Source: Microvelia longipes (taxonomy: Eukaryota; Arthropoda; Insecta; Hemiptera; Veliidae). Taken from it: a stretch of DNA of 64,000 nucleotides. This document shows positions 1 to 12,154 of the stretch, in pieces. The first letter of the stretch is position 1. Every line of letters starts with the position of its first letter. A program made the position numbers and the translations under genes. The DNA lies in assembly GCA_018340805.1 (NCBI GenBank), contig JACMZG010001911.1:49601607-49665606 (forward strand), in the 5' to 3' direction. A model generated the notes under the pieces. That model was not told the DNA's origin and did no database searches. It saw only the letters and a program-made list of their open reading frames with translations.

Positions 1-689
1 ATTTCCATCAAATTCTCTACTTAAAAAATTTCAAATACTTTAATGTTCCCTCTTGTTAATCATAAGTTGAATCTTACATTTTTAATCGTTTTCTTAACTT
101 TTTTAGCTTACATCGCTTAAGATTTTATTGCATCTCTTTTTTAATTATTATAGCCTGTATCAAAAATTTATTTTAAGCTGTTATTAACGTATGTTATTCT
201 AAAAAATCTAAGATTGTTTTATTTTGTACGCTTAGAAATATAATGTTACCATTAGTTAAAAGCAACGTATCACCAACAATTTCATTAAATTTATCCTTTG
301 GCGTTTAAATACTTTTGCCTACCATCCTTGGTTTTCGTGTGGTAGATTAAAATATTTATTATCTAGTGTTAATATTTACATTAACCGAGTGCAAAGTGAT
401 AAGAATCAATGTGTTATAAAATTATTTTTTCAGTCATTAAATTAATTACAATAGTTGTTTGAAGCTATACCGATGTGGCATAAAAATTTAATGTTCTAAC
501 CAAGATCTTACTTTGAGATTTAAAACTGGATTTTTATTTTACAACCCTAGATAATTTTTCAGTAGCAATTCTAGCAATTTACTATGTTAGATTATAAAAA
601 TTCTTTAGATGAGTTAAGAACTGAACAATTTTATTAGATGAGAAAAATATAAATATGTTTACGCTACTTTAATAGCCCAAGAGGCAGAC
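1..689. other. AT-rich non-coding DNA
   Basis: No open frame, repeat family or hairpin of note is seen. Confidence 0.5.
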
Positions 690-1045
690 CTTAAAAAACT
701 TGACTCATTTTTTATTGAAAATGTACTTTAAATGCAGAAGAAAAAAAATGTGCCTATCCAAAGTTGAGCCCTTCATATGATTGCGCACGCCCAAAATTTT
801 AGAAAATCGCACAAATTTTAGGTTTCTTAAAATAAGTGGATCCCTGTTAGTCGCGAGTAAAACTCGAAAAGGTTTTTTTTTTAAAAATAATACAATTATA
901 ATACAATTTAATTCCAATAATTAAGTTTTTACTTACTAAAATTGGATAACCTTTCCTAATGTTATGGCATTTACAAAATGACTTCAAATATTCACAAAAC
1001 GTGGACATTTTTAAAAAAAGAAATTCGCTTTGCTAACACGACAAA
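690..1045. repeat. Diverged half copy of the 5211-5896 palindromic element
   Basis: Shares the order GACTCATTTT, GCCTATCCA, TATGATTGCGCA, AAAATCGC and AAGTGG with the left arm at 5240-5400, then a GTTATGGC block near 961 matching one at 5503. The right half is missing or too diverged. Small open frames here are not genes. Confidence 0.65.
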
Positions 1046-1149
1046 GAGGGAATCATTAACCTCAAATATCTTAAAAATTCTGCGATTTTTAAAATTGTTA
1101 AAAATCATACAATGGGCTTTATACTTTGGACAGGCAGACGATGTATTTA

Positions 1150-1845
1150 CTTTTCCTCATTTATACTGTCGGTATGTAGGAAAAGTATTGTGCTTAAAAC
1201 GGAATTATGCGTTTCATGCGTTTTTAAGGCCTCCTGAGTGGTTTTCGCAAAGTTGTCTGTTTGTATGTGTGTCTCTTATCATAGCGCCCAGTTTATTTGT
1301 GCTAGATAAAAAATCAGTCTACCGCTGTAGTTGTGCTATTCGGAAAATAATTTTTATGACGTCATTAACCCGCAATAATGACTCAGCAAAAATTTAGAAA
1401 AATCATAAAACGCGAAAAACTGATGGGAAAAAAACGGATTGAAATTTGGCATGCATGTAGCCATATATCAAACTAACTGTGCCTTGTTTTATCTAATTAT
1501 CAGCATTAGTTCAATTTTTATCGAGTGATTTGTATACGTTTTTTAAAAAATTGAAAAAAATCGGAAAATATTCCAACAAAGATGATATTTAGTACAAGTG
1601 TACCTCTTGACGTAATAAATAAGTGTACTAAGTTTTACAAATCTATCTTTAATTTTTGGTGGATCATAAAAGTTAAGCAGTATCGAGCGAGTTCAGTGCC
1701 TGGATAAATGACCACTGGGAATGAAACAAATGTATTCACTATCTAAGGGCGAGCGAAGCGAGTCCGAAGACGTTTTGCAGTATTAATTTAACAGCTTGTA
1801 CTTCTGAGGACAAGCGAAGCGAGTCCGAAGTTTTACAAGCCCGAC
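1150..1845 (+). repeat. Family A dispersed element, copy 1
   Basis: Starts with CTTTTCCTCATTTATAC and TAGGAAAAGTATTGTG, then TGGTTTTCGCAAAGTTGTCTG, TTATGACGTCATTAACC, a TATCAGCATTAGTTCAATTT block and GGATCATAAAAGTTAAGCAG. The 3' part repeats AGCGAAGCGAGTCCGAAG twice (about 1753 and 1814). The same order recurs at 3426, 21470 and 56035. An open frame at 978-1397 overlaps this unit and is not conserved as protein. The class is unclear and no transposase is visible. Confidence 0.7.
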
Positions 1846-2248
1846 TTCTCCAGCTTAAATTATTGATATAATAAGTTTACATTAAGATTCTTACGTATAT
1901 AATACTATTACTTTTCCTACTTCTCCAGCTTTAATTATTGATATAATAAGTTTACATTAAGATTCTTACGTATATAATACTATTACTTTTCCTACTTCTC
2001 CAGCTTTAATTATTGATATAATAAGTTTACATTAAGATTCTTACGTATATAATACTATTACTTTCCTACTTCTCCAGCTTTAATTATTGATATAATAAGT
2101 TTACATTAAGATTCTTACGTATATAATACTATTACTTTTCCACTTCTACAGCTTTAATTATTGATATAATAAGTTTACATTAAGATTCTTACGTATATAA
2201 TACTATTACTTTTCCTACTTCTCCAGCTTTAATTATTGATATAATATG
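1845..2248 (+). repeat. 75-bp tandem repeat, about 5.4 copies
   Basis: Units begin CTTCTCCAGC at 1845, 1920, 1995 and 2069, with a variant start at 2143, and again at 2218. Periods are 75, 75, 74, 74 and 75. Copies are nearly identical, which suggests recent amplification. The array abuts the 3' end of family A copy 1. Confidence 0.93.
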
Positions 2249-3425
2249 TTAATCGAGTATCGAGTTGCTTGTGCAACTTTTTAAATCATTGTTTAGCAAA
2301 AAATGAATGTATAAAACAAATAAAGAAACATCAAAATTGCTCATTTAAATTTCCTGAGAACATATAAAATTGGATATGTTTGTCCATCCTGTTGTAAAAT
2401 GTTTTTCTGCAACTTTTAATTGCATTGATTGCATTTTTCTGATTAATATGGTATAGGATAATATGGCGCCGGTTTAAACAAAATAAATATTGTATACTTT
2501 TGCCAATAAAGAACTGGTTTGAAAAAAATATGGTATAGGAAATATAAAATGGAAATAAAATAAATTATTATATTAAAATATAACCATTTTAATTTTGTTT
2601 TAATGTGTGTGTCTTATACCTAAAACAAGACCTACCATGGCTGTGATGTCGTTTTGGTTATGCTAGAAGTTTATTTAATTTAAAAATTAATTTAAACTTA
2701 ACAAATGAAAGGTTTGATAAAATAATTATTAATAGGATCAGAATAAACATTAATTACATTTTAAAAGGTCAAGTCAGCAATCTTAGACAAAAGCAAGTAC
2801 CTCATAAAATAAAATAAAAACGATTAAAATTCATAGTGCACGTAGATCAAGTTCTGCTTCATGACAATAGAGTCATGCTTTCATTTTAAAACATTGTAGA
2901 TAAATAACTAATATTATTTATTTGAAACTTTAGATTTAAAGTAATTTAGTTATTATGCAAGTTATAGCTTTGTATAATATAAGGTTAGTAGATACTAGTT
3001 TACCTGGCAGCAAGTAGGTGTTGAATTACTCAGGTTGTCGTGAAAGCATGGTAATCACGTTTTAAATTACTCCACGACTTTCATCTTTATAATCCCTTAT
3101 AAAGACTTCTAGTAATATTCGTTGTTATTTTTAACAGTTACTTTAGGTTGCTTTGATTTAGTATAAAATTGGTGATTACCCTGGATTTTTATGGTATCTA
3201 AATTATAACTAAAGAATTAGTTTTGCTACATTATTCCTGTTGTTCAAATTTACATCTATCTATTAGCATAGAATTTGTTTTATATATGACTGATTCTACT
3301 TTAAACCTTTGATTTCCTTTCTCGAGACGTCGTGGTAATTATACTTCTATTTATAATACATTTTATTTTTGAGCTAATTTAGAGATTCGATTTGTTAAAA
3401 ACGAAGCTTAAAATGTTTACTTTTT
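2249..3425. other. AT-rich non-coding DNA with one short dispersed repeat
   Basis: 2467-2513 matches 43980-44030 (CGGTTT, ACAAAATAAATATTGT and ACTTTTGCCAATA blocks). The rest shows no recognisable feature. Confidence 0.45.
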
Positions 3426-4078
3426 ACTTTTCCTCATTTATACCTTAGGTATATAGGAAAAGTATTGTGTTTACATAAAAATTCCGAAACCGGAATGATC
3501 CGTTTCAGGCGTTTTTATGACGTCATTAACTCGCATTAATTATACTCAGTGAAAATTTCGACAAACCATAAAACGTGGAAAAATGATGCCATCGGATTGA
3601 CATTTGGCGGATTGACATGTGACTATATATAAGACTAACATATGTGCTAAGTTTCATCTTATTATCAGCATTAATTCAATTTTCATTGAATGACTTGTGT
3701 ATGTTTTTTAAAACATTGTAACAAATTGGAAAATGGTCCAATTGAGTTGAAATTTAGTATAATTTAGTAGGCAAGTGTATACCATTGCCTATTTAATAAT
3801 TACACAAAGTTTCGATTCAATACGACAAGTATATTTATGATTTTTGTTGGATCATAAAAATTGAGCACGGTCAGTGCTGTATGGGTGATCGCTGAGAATG
3901 ATACGAATGCATTTACTATCTGAAGACAAGCGAAGCGAGTATGAAGGCCTGTTGCAGTATAAATTTGGCGAACTGTATTTCTGAGGACGAGCGAAGCGAG
4001 TCCGAAGCAGGGAGGATGAGCTTAGCTAATCCGATGTTATGAGGAAATGTTCCGAGGTACCCTGTACCCGATTTTTTG
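3426..4078 (+). repeat. Family A dispersed element, copy 2
   Basis: Runs from ACTTTTCCTCATTTATACC to the end signature GTTCCGAGGTACCCTG and ACCCGATTTTTTG. Two AGCGAAGCGAG motifs lie near 3927 and 3988. It carries the family's TTTATGACGTCATTAAC block. Confidence 0.72.
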
Positions 4079-4194
4079 ATATTATCATTATTACATCATT
4101 TATATCTAGAAAACTTACAAGTATGTGTTTTAGAATAAGCATTAATGGTGTCCATTGTAATAAAACGAAAGAATAAAAAGTCTCTCGCTTATAA

Positions 4195-4275
4195 ATAATA
4201 TTTATAAGCGAAGGTGGTCAGGTTACTTTTTCGATGTTTTAAAATTTAACCTGTAGGGCCGCTCTAGTAATAATA
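4195..4275 (+). repeat. Short dispersed repeat, copy 1 (copy 2 at 8423-8500)
   Basis: AAGCGAAGGTGGTCAGG, TTACTTTTTCGATG and AAATTTAACCT are shared with 8423-8500, followed in both by a TAGTAATAATA block. Nothing coding. Confidence 0.6.
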
Positions 4276-5210
4276 TATCTATACCTATGCCGTCATACAT
4301 TTTCTAAAAACAATTGGATTCTTAACCTCTATAACAGTCATGAGTATGTCTAGTTTCAATTTTATTAAAAGAGCGTTTGAACGAGCCAATAAAAAGCGTC
4401 TATACATGCATGCAAAAATTAAAGAATAATCGCTTAAAGTGATCCCTTATAAAAGATCTTCAACCAAGTTTTAACTGAATCATTGGTTTTAAGTTTTTGA
4501 CTTAACAACTATTTTACATTTTAAATTTAACCAAAACATAAAAGATTTCATTTTAAGAGGCTTAATAATGATTTTTATGCTTTGACAATACTTTTATTGA
4601 TTTCCGAACAAACGGGAATTGTAGCGTGAGAAATACCCGTTTCACAAATTTAAAAATACCAAATAAGTATACACAAATTTAACCTGTTTATTTCATTACA
4701 AATAAGTATGTTTAATGCAAAATACAAATTTCACAATTCTCCTTTCTTGAGTGTTTATATTTGTAAAGTCATTCTGAAGAAAAATTATAATTTCAAATTT
4801 ATAAATAAATATAAATTCACATTAAAACAAGGATTTTAATAAGACAAAAAATCTAATATGATCATAAAATTTAAACATTTCGAGAAAGCTGAAATCATTT
4901 GTATTGGATGTATATAGAAGCTTATTATATGGGAAATAAAATCTTTAGTAAGCCTAAAAATTATAATAAAATAAGTAAACTAGGAAATATTTTATGCAAT
5001 TATATATTTTATGATTAAATCTTTCTTTGGTTTGAATATGAAATTTTGAAGATATAAAGATAATTTTATTCGGAATTACCGTTTTAAAAATATTCCTTAA
5101 TACGAGGTAATCCTAGAAATTGAAATTTTATTTTGATTCCTGACCTTATATAAATACTTTATTGTAGCTCTGGACGTCACAGAAATACTGTATTTTCCAT
5201 GTTTCCCAAT

Positions 5211-5896
5211 AGTCCAAGATCCGTGCCTGAAAATTTAGACTCATTTTGTACTACTTTAAACCAAATTTTTCTAAAAAATACCTTAAATTATGAAGGAAAA
5301 GCATAGTCTGCCTATCCAGAGTGGAGCCCTTTATATGATTGCGCATGTTCAAAATTTTATAAAATCGCTCAAATTTCAGTTTTCTGGAAATAAGTGGTTC
5401 CCTGTAGGTTATGTGCAAAACATAAAAAGATCATTTTTAAAACTGATAAAATTTTCTAAAAAATTAGTGTTTAATTATTAAAATCGGATGACTATAATCA
5501 AGTTATGGCTCTTTCAAAAACACAAAAAATTGTTAATTTATGCAAAGTCAGCGAATTTCTTTGAAAAAATATTGACTTTTTGTGCATTTTTTGGCCATCT
5601 AATAAATGCCATAACTTTAGTTGTAGTTATCCGATTTTGATAACTAAACACTCGTTTTATAGGGAATTTTATTAGCTTTAAAAAATTGTCTCTTCTTGTT
5701 TTGTACACAACCTACAGAGAACTTATTCCAAGAATTTGTGCGATTTTATAAAATTTTGAGCATGCGCAATCATATGAAAGAATCCACTCTGGATAAGCAG
5801 ACTATGCTGTTCCTTCATAATTCAAGGTATATTTTCAGAAAAATTTGGTTTTGAAGTAGTACAAAATGAGTCATTTTTAGGCCTGGCTCTTGGACT
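5211..5896. mobile_element. Palindromic MITE-like foldback element (~690 bp)
   Basis: The ends AGTCCAAGAT and CTCTTGGACT are near-complementary. Inside, both arms carry a GACTCATTTTGTACTAC block, a TCCAGAGTGGA-type block and CATATGATTGCGCATG-type sequence in opposite orientation. The centre near 5550-5570 has TTTTTGTGCATTTTTTGGCC. No clear target duplication and no transposase are seen. An open frame at 5290-5481 is part of the arm. Confidence 0.75.
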
Positions 5897-6545
5897 GCTA
5901 GTATTACTACAATACACAATGCGTATAAACTTGTTATGCTATAAGTTAAAATATATAAGTTATACATCAATTCAAGAAATATACTCTTGCAAAAATGCTA
6001 AATTGTTATTTTCTGCTTACTTTGGCAAAACTAGGCAGAACTGTTTTTAAGCTATAAAATGTTATTCGTGATTTAAATTCCGTAGCAGCGCCACTGTCGC
6101 TGATAAGAAATTGATAAAGAAAGTGTGATCAGTGTGAAAGTTTTTATGGGGTTTCTTGGTTTTTTTTTTCTTATTTGTTAGGATTATTTCTTTAAATTTT
6201 TTCTCAAAGTGCTTTGATTCAATTAATTTTAGGGAGTATGGGCATAGTTGTAAAGTACTCTAATGAGTATAGGCATTATGTAAAGGCAAGGACGTAAAAA
6301 GATTGTGCATTTTAATCAATTTTTATTAATTATTCTTAACAATGGGGTTGAAGTTTAGGAAAAAGGAGTTAAAAGAAAAAGGTAGTTCGTAATTAAAAGG
6401 AAAGTTACTAAAAGAAAAAGAAACAATAAGAAATATAAGTATCAAATAAAGCAAAAAAATTGCTTAAAACACATGTTGTCTCTTTAAAAAAAACACGTAA
6501 TAAAAAAAACCAGGTTAAAATAATTTGTTTTAATGAATTCTTCAT

Positions 6546-6905
6546 GTGATGCGGGTTAGTATGGCGACACTAGCGGATTCTTACGGTGTGCCCCATGAAA
6601 CCCATAGCTCTATACACTTAGATACGAGTGCCACCCTCTGTTTATAAGTTGATGTATTTCGATGTAAACAAACCAATCGCATTCGGAGGTTACAACCTGA
6701 CTTTCTTTTTGAATGACATGCGAGCATGATGAACGTCATTGTAGGCATCGGTATTCTATCATCTTGATCGGTACGGTATAGAAAGAAGGGTTAATGTCTT
6801 TAAATATTAGTTTGACGTTAAGATGTCTACGGGTTATTCCTAAATGAAGGTTTAATACATCCTTATCTTCTGATTCCTTTTAGAAACTTTCTGTCAGATG
6901 GAGGG
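6546..6905. other. Unclassified island of higher GC content
   Basis: Less AT-rich than its surroundings, with ATGGCGACACTAGCGG near 6560 and GAGTGCCACCCTCTG near 6630. These look like imperfect inverse matches, as in a degraded repeat. No open frame longer than a few dozen codons was noted. Confidence 0.3.
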
Positions 6906-7465
6906 TACCTATATAAGAATAACATTAAAATATAATTTCACCGTAAATCTAGGTTTAGAACAACCAATATCATATTCTTTTTTCAAAATTTAAATTTCTT
7001 TTCAACAATAAACTAATTTAAATAAAATCGTGAAGTAAAAAAAATGACCTGAACTGATTTTATTTAAAGATCTTATAAATTGGCAAATCTTTGTTTAGAA
7101 AACATGAAGAGTCCGATCCATGAGGGACAACAATGGCTTTGTTTTGTAATATTAACTATAATGAGATGGTTGGTTAATCGTCATTTATATTCAATGAACT
7201 TATGTATTATTTTATATATTATTTATTGTGTATTTTATTATTAAAAGACAAACGTACCGACTATAAGTTATTTATTGAATAGATCATAATATATTTTACT
7301 TTATTAACTTTTTATCGGAGTTACAAAAGGGTTATTATTATAGCTTTATTAACCTCGGATTATTGTTTTATGCGAATAGAAATTAGATTAAAATAATGTG
7401 AGAAAAAACTTATACCAACATATTCTTAAGCTTATTATTATTATATTATACATCAAAGACGGATA

Positions 7466-7466
<1 letters not shown>

Positions 7467-7517
<51 letters not shown>
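7467..7517. repeat. (TA)n microsatellite
   Basis: About 25 uninterrupted TA units. Confidence 0.97.
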
Positions 7518-7520
<3 letters not shown>

Positions 7521-7795
7521 TGTTCACTGATTACAGCTACTTAAAAACACAGATTACTATAGAGGCATACCGATGTAAAAACACATACTTTCACATTAAT
7601 AGATCAGTTTCTAGTGTTCTAGAATACCAACATGTTTTCTATGTTAATTCTCTTATTTAATTCATTATATTTTAAAGCAAAATTAGTTTACAGTTTTATT
7701 TATTATTTAAACAAAATAAATCAACAAAATAACTGACGTAACAAACGATAAAAATCTAACGATTTATAACAGCTGTTGATAAATTAAAATAATTC

Positions 7796-7975
7796 TGCTG
7801 CGAAGGTCCGCATACCGGGTGAATTTTCTTTGGAATGTATTTTTCGGTACTTAATAATCCATTTCTTCCTTAAGGTTCTGGTTTATGCTTTGAAACTTGA
7901 GCAGTTACTTAATTATCAAGCACCAGTCGGAACTTTTTTTTTGTATTTTTCAAAGTAAATGCGTTAAAACCGTTT
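7796..7975 (+). repeat. SINE-like repeat fragment, family of the 37929-38930 palindrome
   Basis: Shares AAGGTCCGCAT, a GGTGAATTTTCTTTGGA block, GTTCTGGTTTATGCTTT, CAGTTACTTAATTATCAAGC and AAATGCGTTAAAACC with the units at 38160-38370. It is clearly older than those copies. Confidence 0.65.
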
Positions 7976-8050
7976 GGCGGCCATTATTTGATCAAGAAAC
8001 CTCTAATTGATATCTTGAAATTCATTTACTGAGGTAATTTTACGTTGATG

Positions 8051-8152
<102 letters not shown>

Positions 8153-8194
8153 CATAATGTATCATAAAAATTTATTGAAAGCAAAGAAATATAT

Positions 8195-8300
8195 ACTAGA
8201 GCGGGCGTAGCCTATCTCAATACATTGAGAGGCCTGAAACATTTTTTTTGGGCTCTCAGAGGCTCTGTGTAACCCCATTCAAACTTCCTTCAAAAGCAAA
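8195..8300 (+). repeat. Dispersed repeat, copy 1 (inverted copy at 26990-27085)
   Basis: ACTAGAGCGGGCGTAGCCTA, GAGGCCTGAAACAT and GGGCTCTCAGAGGCTCTGTG match the reverse complement of 26990-27085. The function is unknown. Confidence 0.65.
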
Positions 8301-8422
8301 TTAGGGTTTTAATAAATCAATTAATTTTAGCTGCCCGCGCATTGTTTGTGTTTTGATCTATATTTTTAACGTTCTACTATATAAGTTAATGTGATTTTGT
8401 ATTGATTATTTGATTTTATTTC

Positions 8423-8505
8423 TAAGCGAAGGTGCGGTCAGGTTACTTTTTCGATGCTTCAAAATTTAACCTATTATTATTGTTAGGGCTAGTAATAATA
8501 GGCTA
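8423..8505 (+). repeat. Short dispersed repeat, copy 2 (copy 1 at 4195-4275)
   Basis: Contains TAAGCGAAGGTGCGGTCAGG and TTACTTTTTCGATGCTTC, matching 4195-4275 with one short insertion, then CTAGTAATAATAGG. Confidence 0.6.
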
Positions 8506-9038
8506 TAGGTTCTATAGGCTCTATTAATAATATGTCTATGATTGAAACAACTTAAATTAAGTATATTTCACATATAACGCATAATAGTGTTTTGTAATTC
8601 CTTGAATTTTTTACTTCATATACGTTTCTTGTACTTTTTACTTTTTTAAAAAAAAAATCAAATACAAAAATAAATACATCATAAATCTGTATGTATTTAT
8701 TTTATTATTTTTTATATATTAAAAGGTTAAATGGTTTAAAATTTATTTATATTACAAAATTATACTATGTTTTCTATTATTTTTTTTAATAAAAACATTA
8801 AAAAATGAACTACTTTTTAAATATGCTTAAAAAAACTTGATTATGAAAGGTGTAGCAAGAAGAATGTAAAGTAAACTTTGAACCAGTTCATGTTCGTTGG
8901 ACTGAAACGACCAAACTTAGTAGGTGTTTTTAATTAACATATTTTTTATCTAATACAATTTAATGTACGTATTTCATAACTATTAAAATGTTAAAGGTGT
9001 GATATAAAATGTAATTAAAAATAAGAGGCTTTCCCCTT

Positions 9039-9074
9039 AAGTGACCCATGGCCGCTTGGCCTCATGGGTCACTT
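9039..9074. other. GC-rich 12-bp perfect hairpin
   Basis: AAGTGACCCATG pairs perfectly with CATGGGTCACTT around a 12-base loop that itself contains GCC and GGC. It stands in very AT-rich DNA. It could be an RNA or DNA hairpin, or the end of a lost mobile element. Confidence 0.7.
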
Positions 9075-9095
9075 TGCGGCCCGGTTCCTCCTTTT

Positions 9096-9110
9096 GGCCG
9101 CCTTGCGGCC
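9096..9110. other. GC-rich 6-bp hairpin next to the 9039-9074 hairpin
   Basis: GGCCGC pairs with GCGGCC around CTT. The short interval between the two hairpins also holds GCGGCCCGG, so several alternative pairings are possible. Confidence 0.6.
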
Positions 9111-9208
9111 TCATATTATTTCCCTATATCGGTTTTTCGTAGTGCTAGATTAAATAAGTGGCATGCTGCCACGATATAGATGAACTTTCAAAAAAATTGA
9201 TTTGTTTT

Positions 9209-9255
9209 CAATATTAACAACACCATCTTTGTCTTAGTTGGTGTTGTTAATATTG
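9209..9255. other. Perfect 17-bp inverted repeat with 13-base loop
   Basis: CAATATTAACAACACCA at 9209-9225 is perfectly complementary to TGGTGTTGTTAATATTG at 9239-9255. A transcript would form a precursor-like stem. There is no other evidence of a small RNA gene. Confidence 0.7.
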
Positions 9256-9833
9256 TAGATCATTCTACGGCGCTCACTGAAGTTATGATTTGTTTTCATT
9301 ATGTTATATATGTCAATTAATAAAATCAGATCTATATCTGATAATACATTTTAAGCTTCGTACAAAAGGTTACCATAATTAGTTATACACGTGTATAATT
9401 TAGCTATAATAAACACGTTATAATTTAGCTTAATCAGACAACATTTTAGAGTTTTGGGATTTTTTTTGCTGAGTCATTATTAGGAGTTAATGACGTCACT
9501 CATATTATATAACCTATATGGTATATGACTGTTAAAGTGTTTATAGAACATCCTATCTCAATATTTGACACATTTTTCTATTCTTAGTTAAGGTTAATGT
9601 TAATCATATATTATCATATATAAATTTAGTTCTTGTACAACATTCAAACCGTATCCTGTTCTTATTTTAATCTTAATAAGGACATTTATGAGGTCAAGTT
9701 TTGTACCAAGTTTCACTTCTTTCCAATAAAGCGTTCATAAGTTCTTGTCCATATAAACGTCTAGGAACAATCTCGTATGTGAACTCACACACGTATAAAC
9801 ACACACGACTGTGATATACAATATCATATACAA

Positions 9834-10187
9834 ACATATATGACTACAGTCATACGATTTGTCTGGTGTGAGTTGAAGTATTTATATAATATATATATAT
9901 ATTAATATTATATATATTATATTATATATTAATATATATATAAATTATATATTATATATATATATATAATTATACTCTATGTATAAATTATATATACATT
10001 TTATATATATATACTATCTATTATGATATATTATTATAATATAAATAATAATAAAATTAAAAAATAAATATATATATATATATATAATATATATATATTA
10101 TATATATATTATATATATATATTTATATATACTTCAACTACACCAGACAAACTCGTATGACTGTAGTCATATATGTCAAAATTAAAA
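9834..10187. repeat. Inverted repeat with AT-only core
   Basis: CATATATGACTACAGTCATA with TTGTCTGGTGTGAGTTGAAG on the left matches the complement on the right (about 10125-10187). Between them is about 230 bp of almost pure A and T. A further TACAGTCATGCGAG copy lies at 10198-10240. It is probably a foldback element invaded by TA expansion. Confidence 0.65.
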
Positions 10188-10371
10188 ACATTGCATACTA
10201 CAGTCATGCGAGTTAGTTTGGTGTGAGTTAAAGTATTTATTTTATGGCGAGGGCCGATTATACCAGTTTTTGTCATCGAAGATTTCTATCTAAAGCGTAG
10301 AACGTCTATTGTATATTGTAAGATCAGGTAGATATCGGTATTAGTTCTTGCCCTGTCCTCATGATTGCTTA

Positions 10372-10440
10372 GTTGGGTAGAGCGCGTCCGCGTTAAGGAT
10401 TGGCTTCCATCCTGGGTTCGTATCCTAGTTCGATGCTTGT
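10372..10440 (+). repeat. tRNA-like sequence, probably SINE-derived or a tRNA pseudogene
   Basis: GCTTAGTTGGGTAGAGCG resembles an A box and D arm, and GGGTTCGTATCC resembles a B box and T arm, about 45 bases apart. I cannot pair the acceptor ends, so a functional tRNA is not claimed. Confidence 0.5.
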
Positions 10441-11177
10441 TTTTAATTAAGTTGCAATAAGCTTTTAAAAAAAAGCAAAAAATTTGCTAAAAAATAGATG
10501 TTTGTAGCTATAATTTTAAGAATCTAATAAAGATTACTTTAAATATCAAATGACACCTGATGTTAACATCTACTTCGCTTTTTTAATTTTTTTAAATTTA
10601 AATTTCTTTTTTATTTATTTTAATTTATTTTTTCTCTTTATCCTATTATTTTTATTAATATAGAGGTCATGATGAAAAGATATAAAAGGTTTATTTCTGA
10701 TTAAGTTATTACGTATTTGATAGACTGAGACGTTCTTAAAAAGAGATGTTCAAAATTCCATTTTTTAAACCTTAAAGCTCTGGAGGTCTGTCAGTCAAAA
10801 TAAAGATGAGATTTTTCAAAATATGAAATTATATAATGTAAGTTATTTTAATTTTATAAATTGAAATGTTTTTGTTAATGTTGGGTGTGAGATGTTCATG
10901 TGGATTATATTGAAAATATATTGTTTCTGCAATAAGTTTCTATTGTTTTGTGTTAAATAAGGTAGTATTATTTATTTTTTTCAAATATATACAAGAATAC
11001 AATTCATTGGACAAGCTATTGTAGTTATTTCTATAAATTCGTACGTGAGGTGGGCGAATTTTCTTTGCAATACTTGCTTTCTCGATAAACAATCCAGGGC
11101 TTGCTTATGTTTCTAGTTTATCCCTTTTTCGAAAGAAATTCGCGTATGCTATGTGCATGTCACTGGTTAGACAAAAC

Positions 11178-11262
11178 AGTTCCATGATGTAGCAAAGTAT
11201 TTTGCTTGTTACATTTCCTAGGTGTCTCTCGCGCAATTTATATTGTGTCATCGTCAAACATC
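11178..11262 (+). repeat. Fragment of the hammerhead-bearing repeat (opposite strand to the array)
   Basis: Contains AACAGTTCCAT, TTTGCTTGTTACATTTCC and AGGTGTCTCTCG, then a TATATTGTGTCA end. This is the 3' part of the ribozyme-sense monomer. No ribozyme core is present. It lies about 100 bp from the tandem array in inverted orientation. Confidence 0.7.
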
Positions 11263-11533
11263 GACTCTGCGCAGCACTTTCATATAAAGCTCAGTTCATG
11301 CTAATTTTAAAATGATTTAGGGCATTTCCTTTGAAAATCAGGGAAAAGACAAATAATGCTATTGTATCATTTGATACTACCGTGTTTTGCAAAAACATGA
11401 ATAGTTGCACAATTGTAATGGTGCGAGAGACACCTAGAAATGAACGAGCAAAAAAAGCTAATGCCATTGGGAACTCCAAATCAAATCGACATTCATCATC
11501 TTTGATGGCTCGACATAATGTCATTGGTCCCCA

Positions 11534-11572
11534 CTCTGTTCGTTACGTCTAACTCATCAGGGCGCCGACGAG
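11534..11572 (-). ncRNA. Degenerate hammerhead ribozyme (tandem monomer 1)
   Basis: CTGATGA, the GTTA/TAAC stem II and GGCGCC are intact on the minus strand. GAAA has lost one A, and the upstream stem III strand has lost a base next to the GTC. Both are single-base deletions, so they may be real decay or assembly indels. As written, it would not be expected to cleave. Confidence 0.6.
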
Positions 11573-11843
11573 CCTGAACTCACGCTGACTTCAATTAATT
11601 CACGGAGAGTAATGTGAAATATTTACCCAGAGGCGAGCGTACTCTCGTACCGCCATTATGCATGGCAAGCCAAAACATATGTCATTGATACTACCTGTTT
11701 TGCAAAACATGTATAAGTTACACAGTATAATTGTGCGAGAGACACTGGGAAATGTAACAACAAAAGCAAAATTGAGAACATATGGGAACTCAAATCAATC
11801 GACATTCATCATCATTGATGGCTTGACATAATGTCATGTCCCA

Positions 11844-11884
11844 CTCTGTTTCGTTACGTCTAACTCATCAGGGCGCCGACAGAG
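11844..11884 (-). ncRNA. Hammerhead ribozyme, intact core (tandem monomer 2)
   Basis: Read on the minus strand, the order is stem III strand CTCTG (its last G opens the GTC triplet), cleavage after GTC, the palindrome GGCGCC as stem I, the CTGATGA box, a stem II hairpin of GTTA and TAAC around a GACG loop, the GAAA box, then CAGAG closing stem III. All invariant core positions of the hammerhead family are present and both stems pair fully. Predicted cleavage is between 11878 and 11877. Both ends lie in stem III, so this is a type III topology. Stem I is too short to fold as a normal hairpin, so activity may need two molecules. Confidence 0.88.
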
Positions 11885-12154
11885 CTGAACTCACTCTGAC
11901 TTCAATAATTTTCGCGAGAATGTAATGTAAAGTAATTTATCAGAGAGAGCGTCCTCTCTTACCGCATGATGCATGCAAGCAAAACATATAATCATTTTGA
12001 TACTTACCATGTTTGCAAAAACATGTTATAGTTGACACAGTATAATTGTGCGAGAGACACCTAGAAAATGAAACAAGCAAAAAGCAATGCTACATCTGCC
12101 GGAACTCAAATCAACAATCATCATCATTGATGGTCGACATTAATTTCATGTCCA

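Noticed and set aside
978..1397. 139-codon open frame
   Set aside because: It straddles a palindromic-element fragment and family A. Other family A copies do not keep the frame and no domain is visible.
10372..10440. Functional tRNA gene
   Set aside because: A-box and B-box-like blocks are present, but acceptor and anticodon stems could not be paired.
11291..11552. Overlapping small open frames on both strands
   Set aside because: They lie in the ribozyme repeat. Neighbouring monomers have frame-breaking indels, so no protein is conserved.
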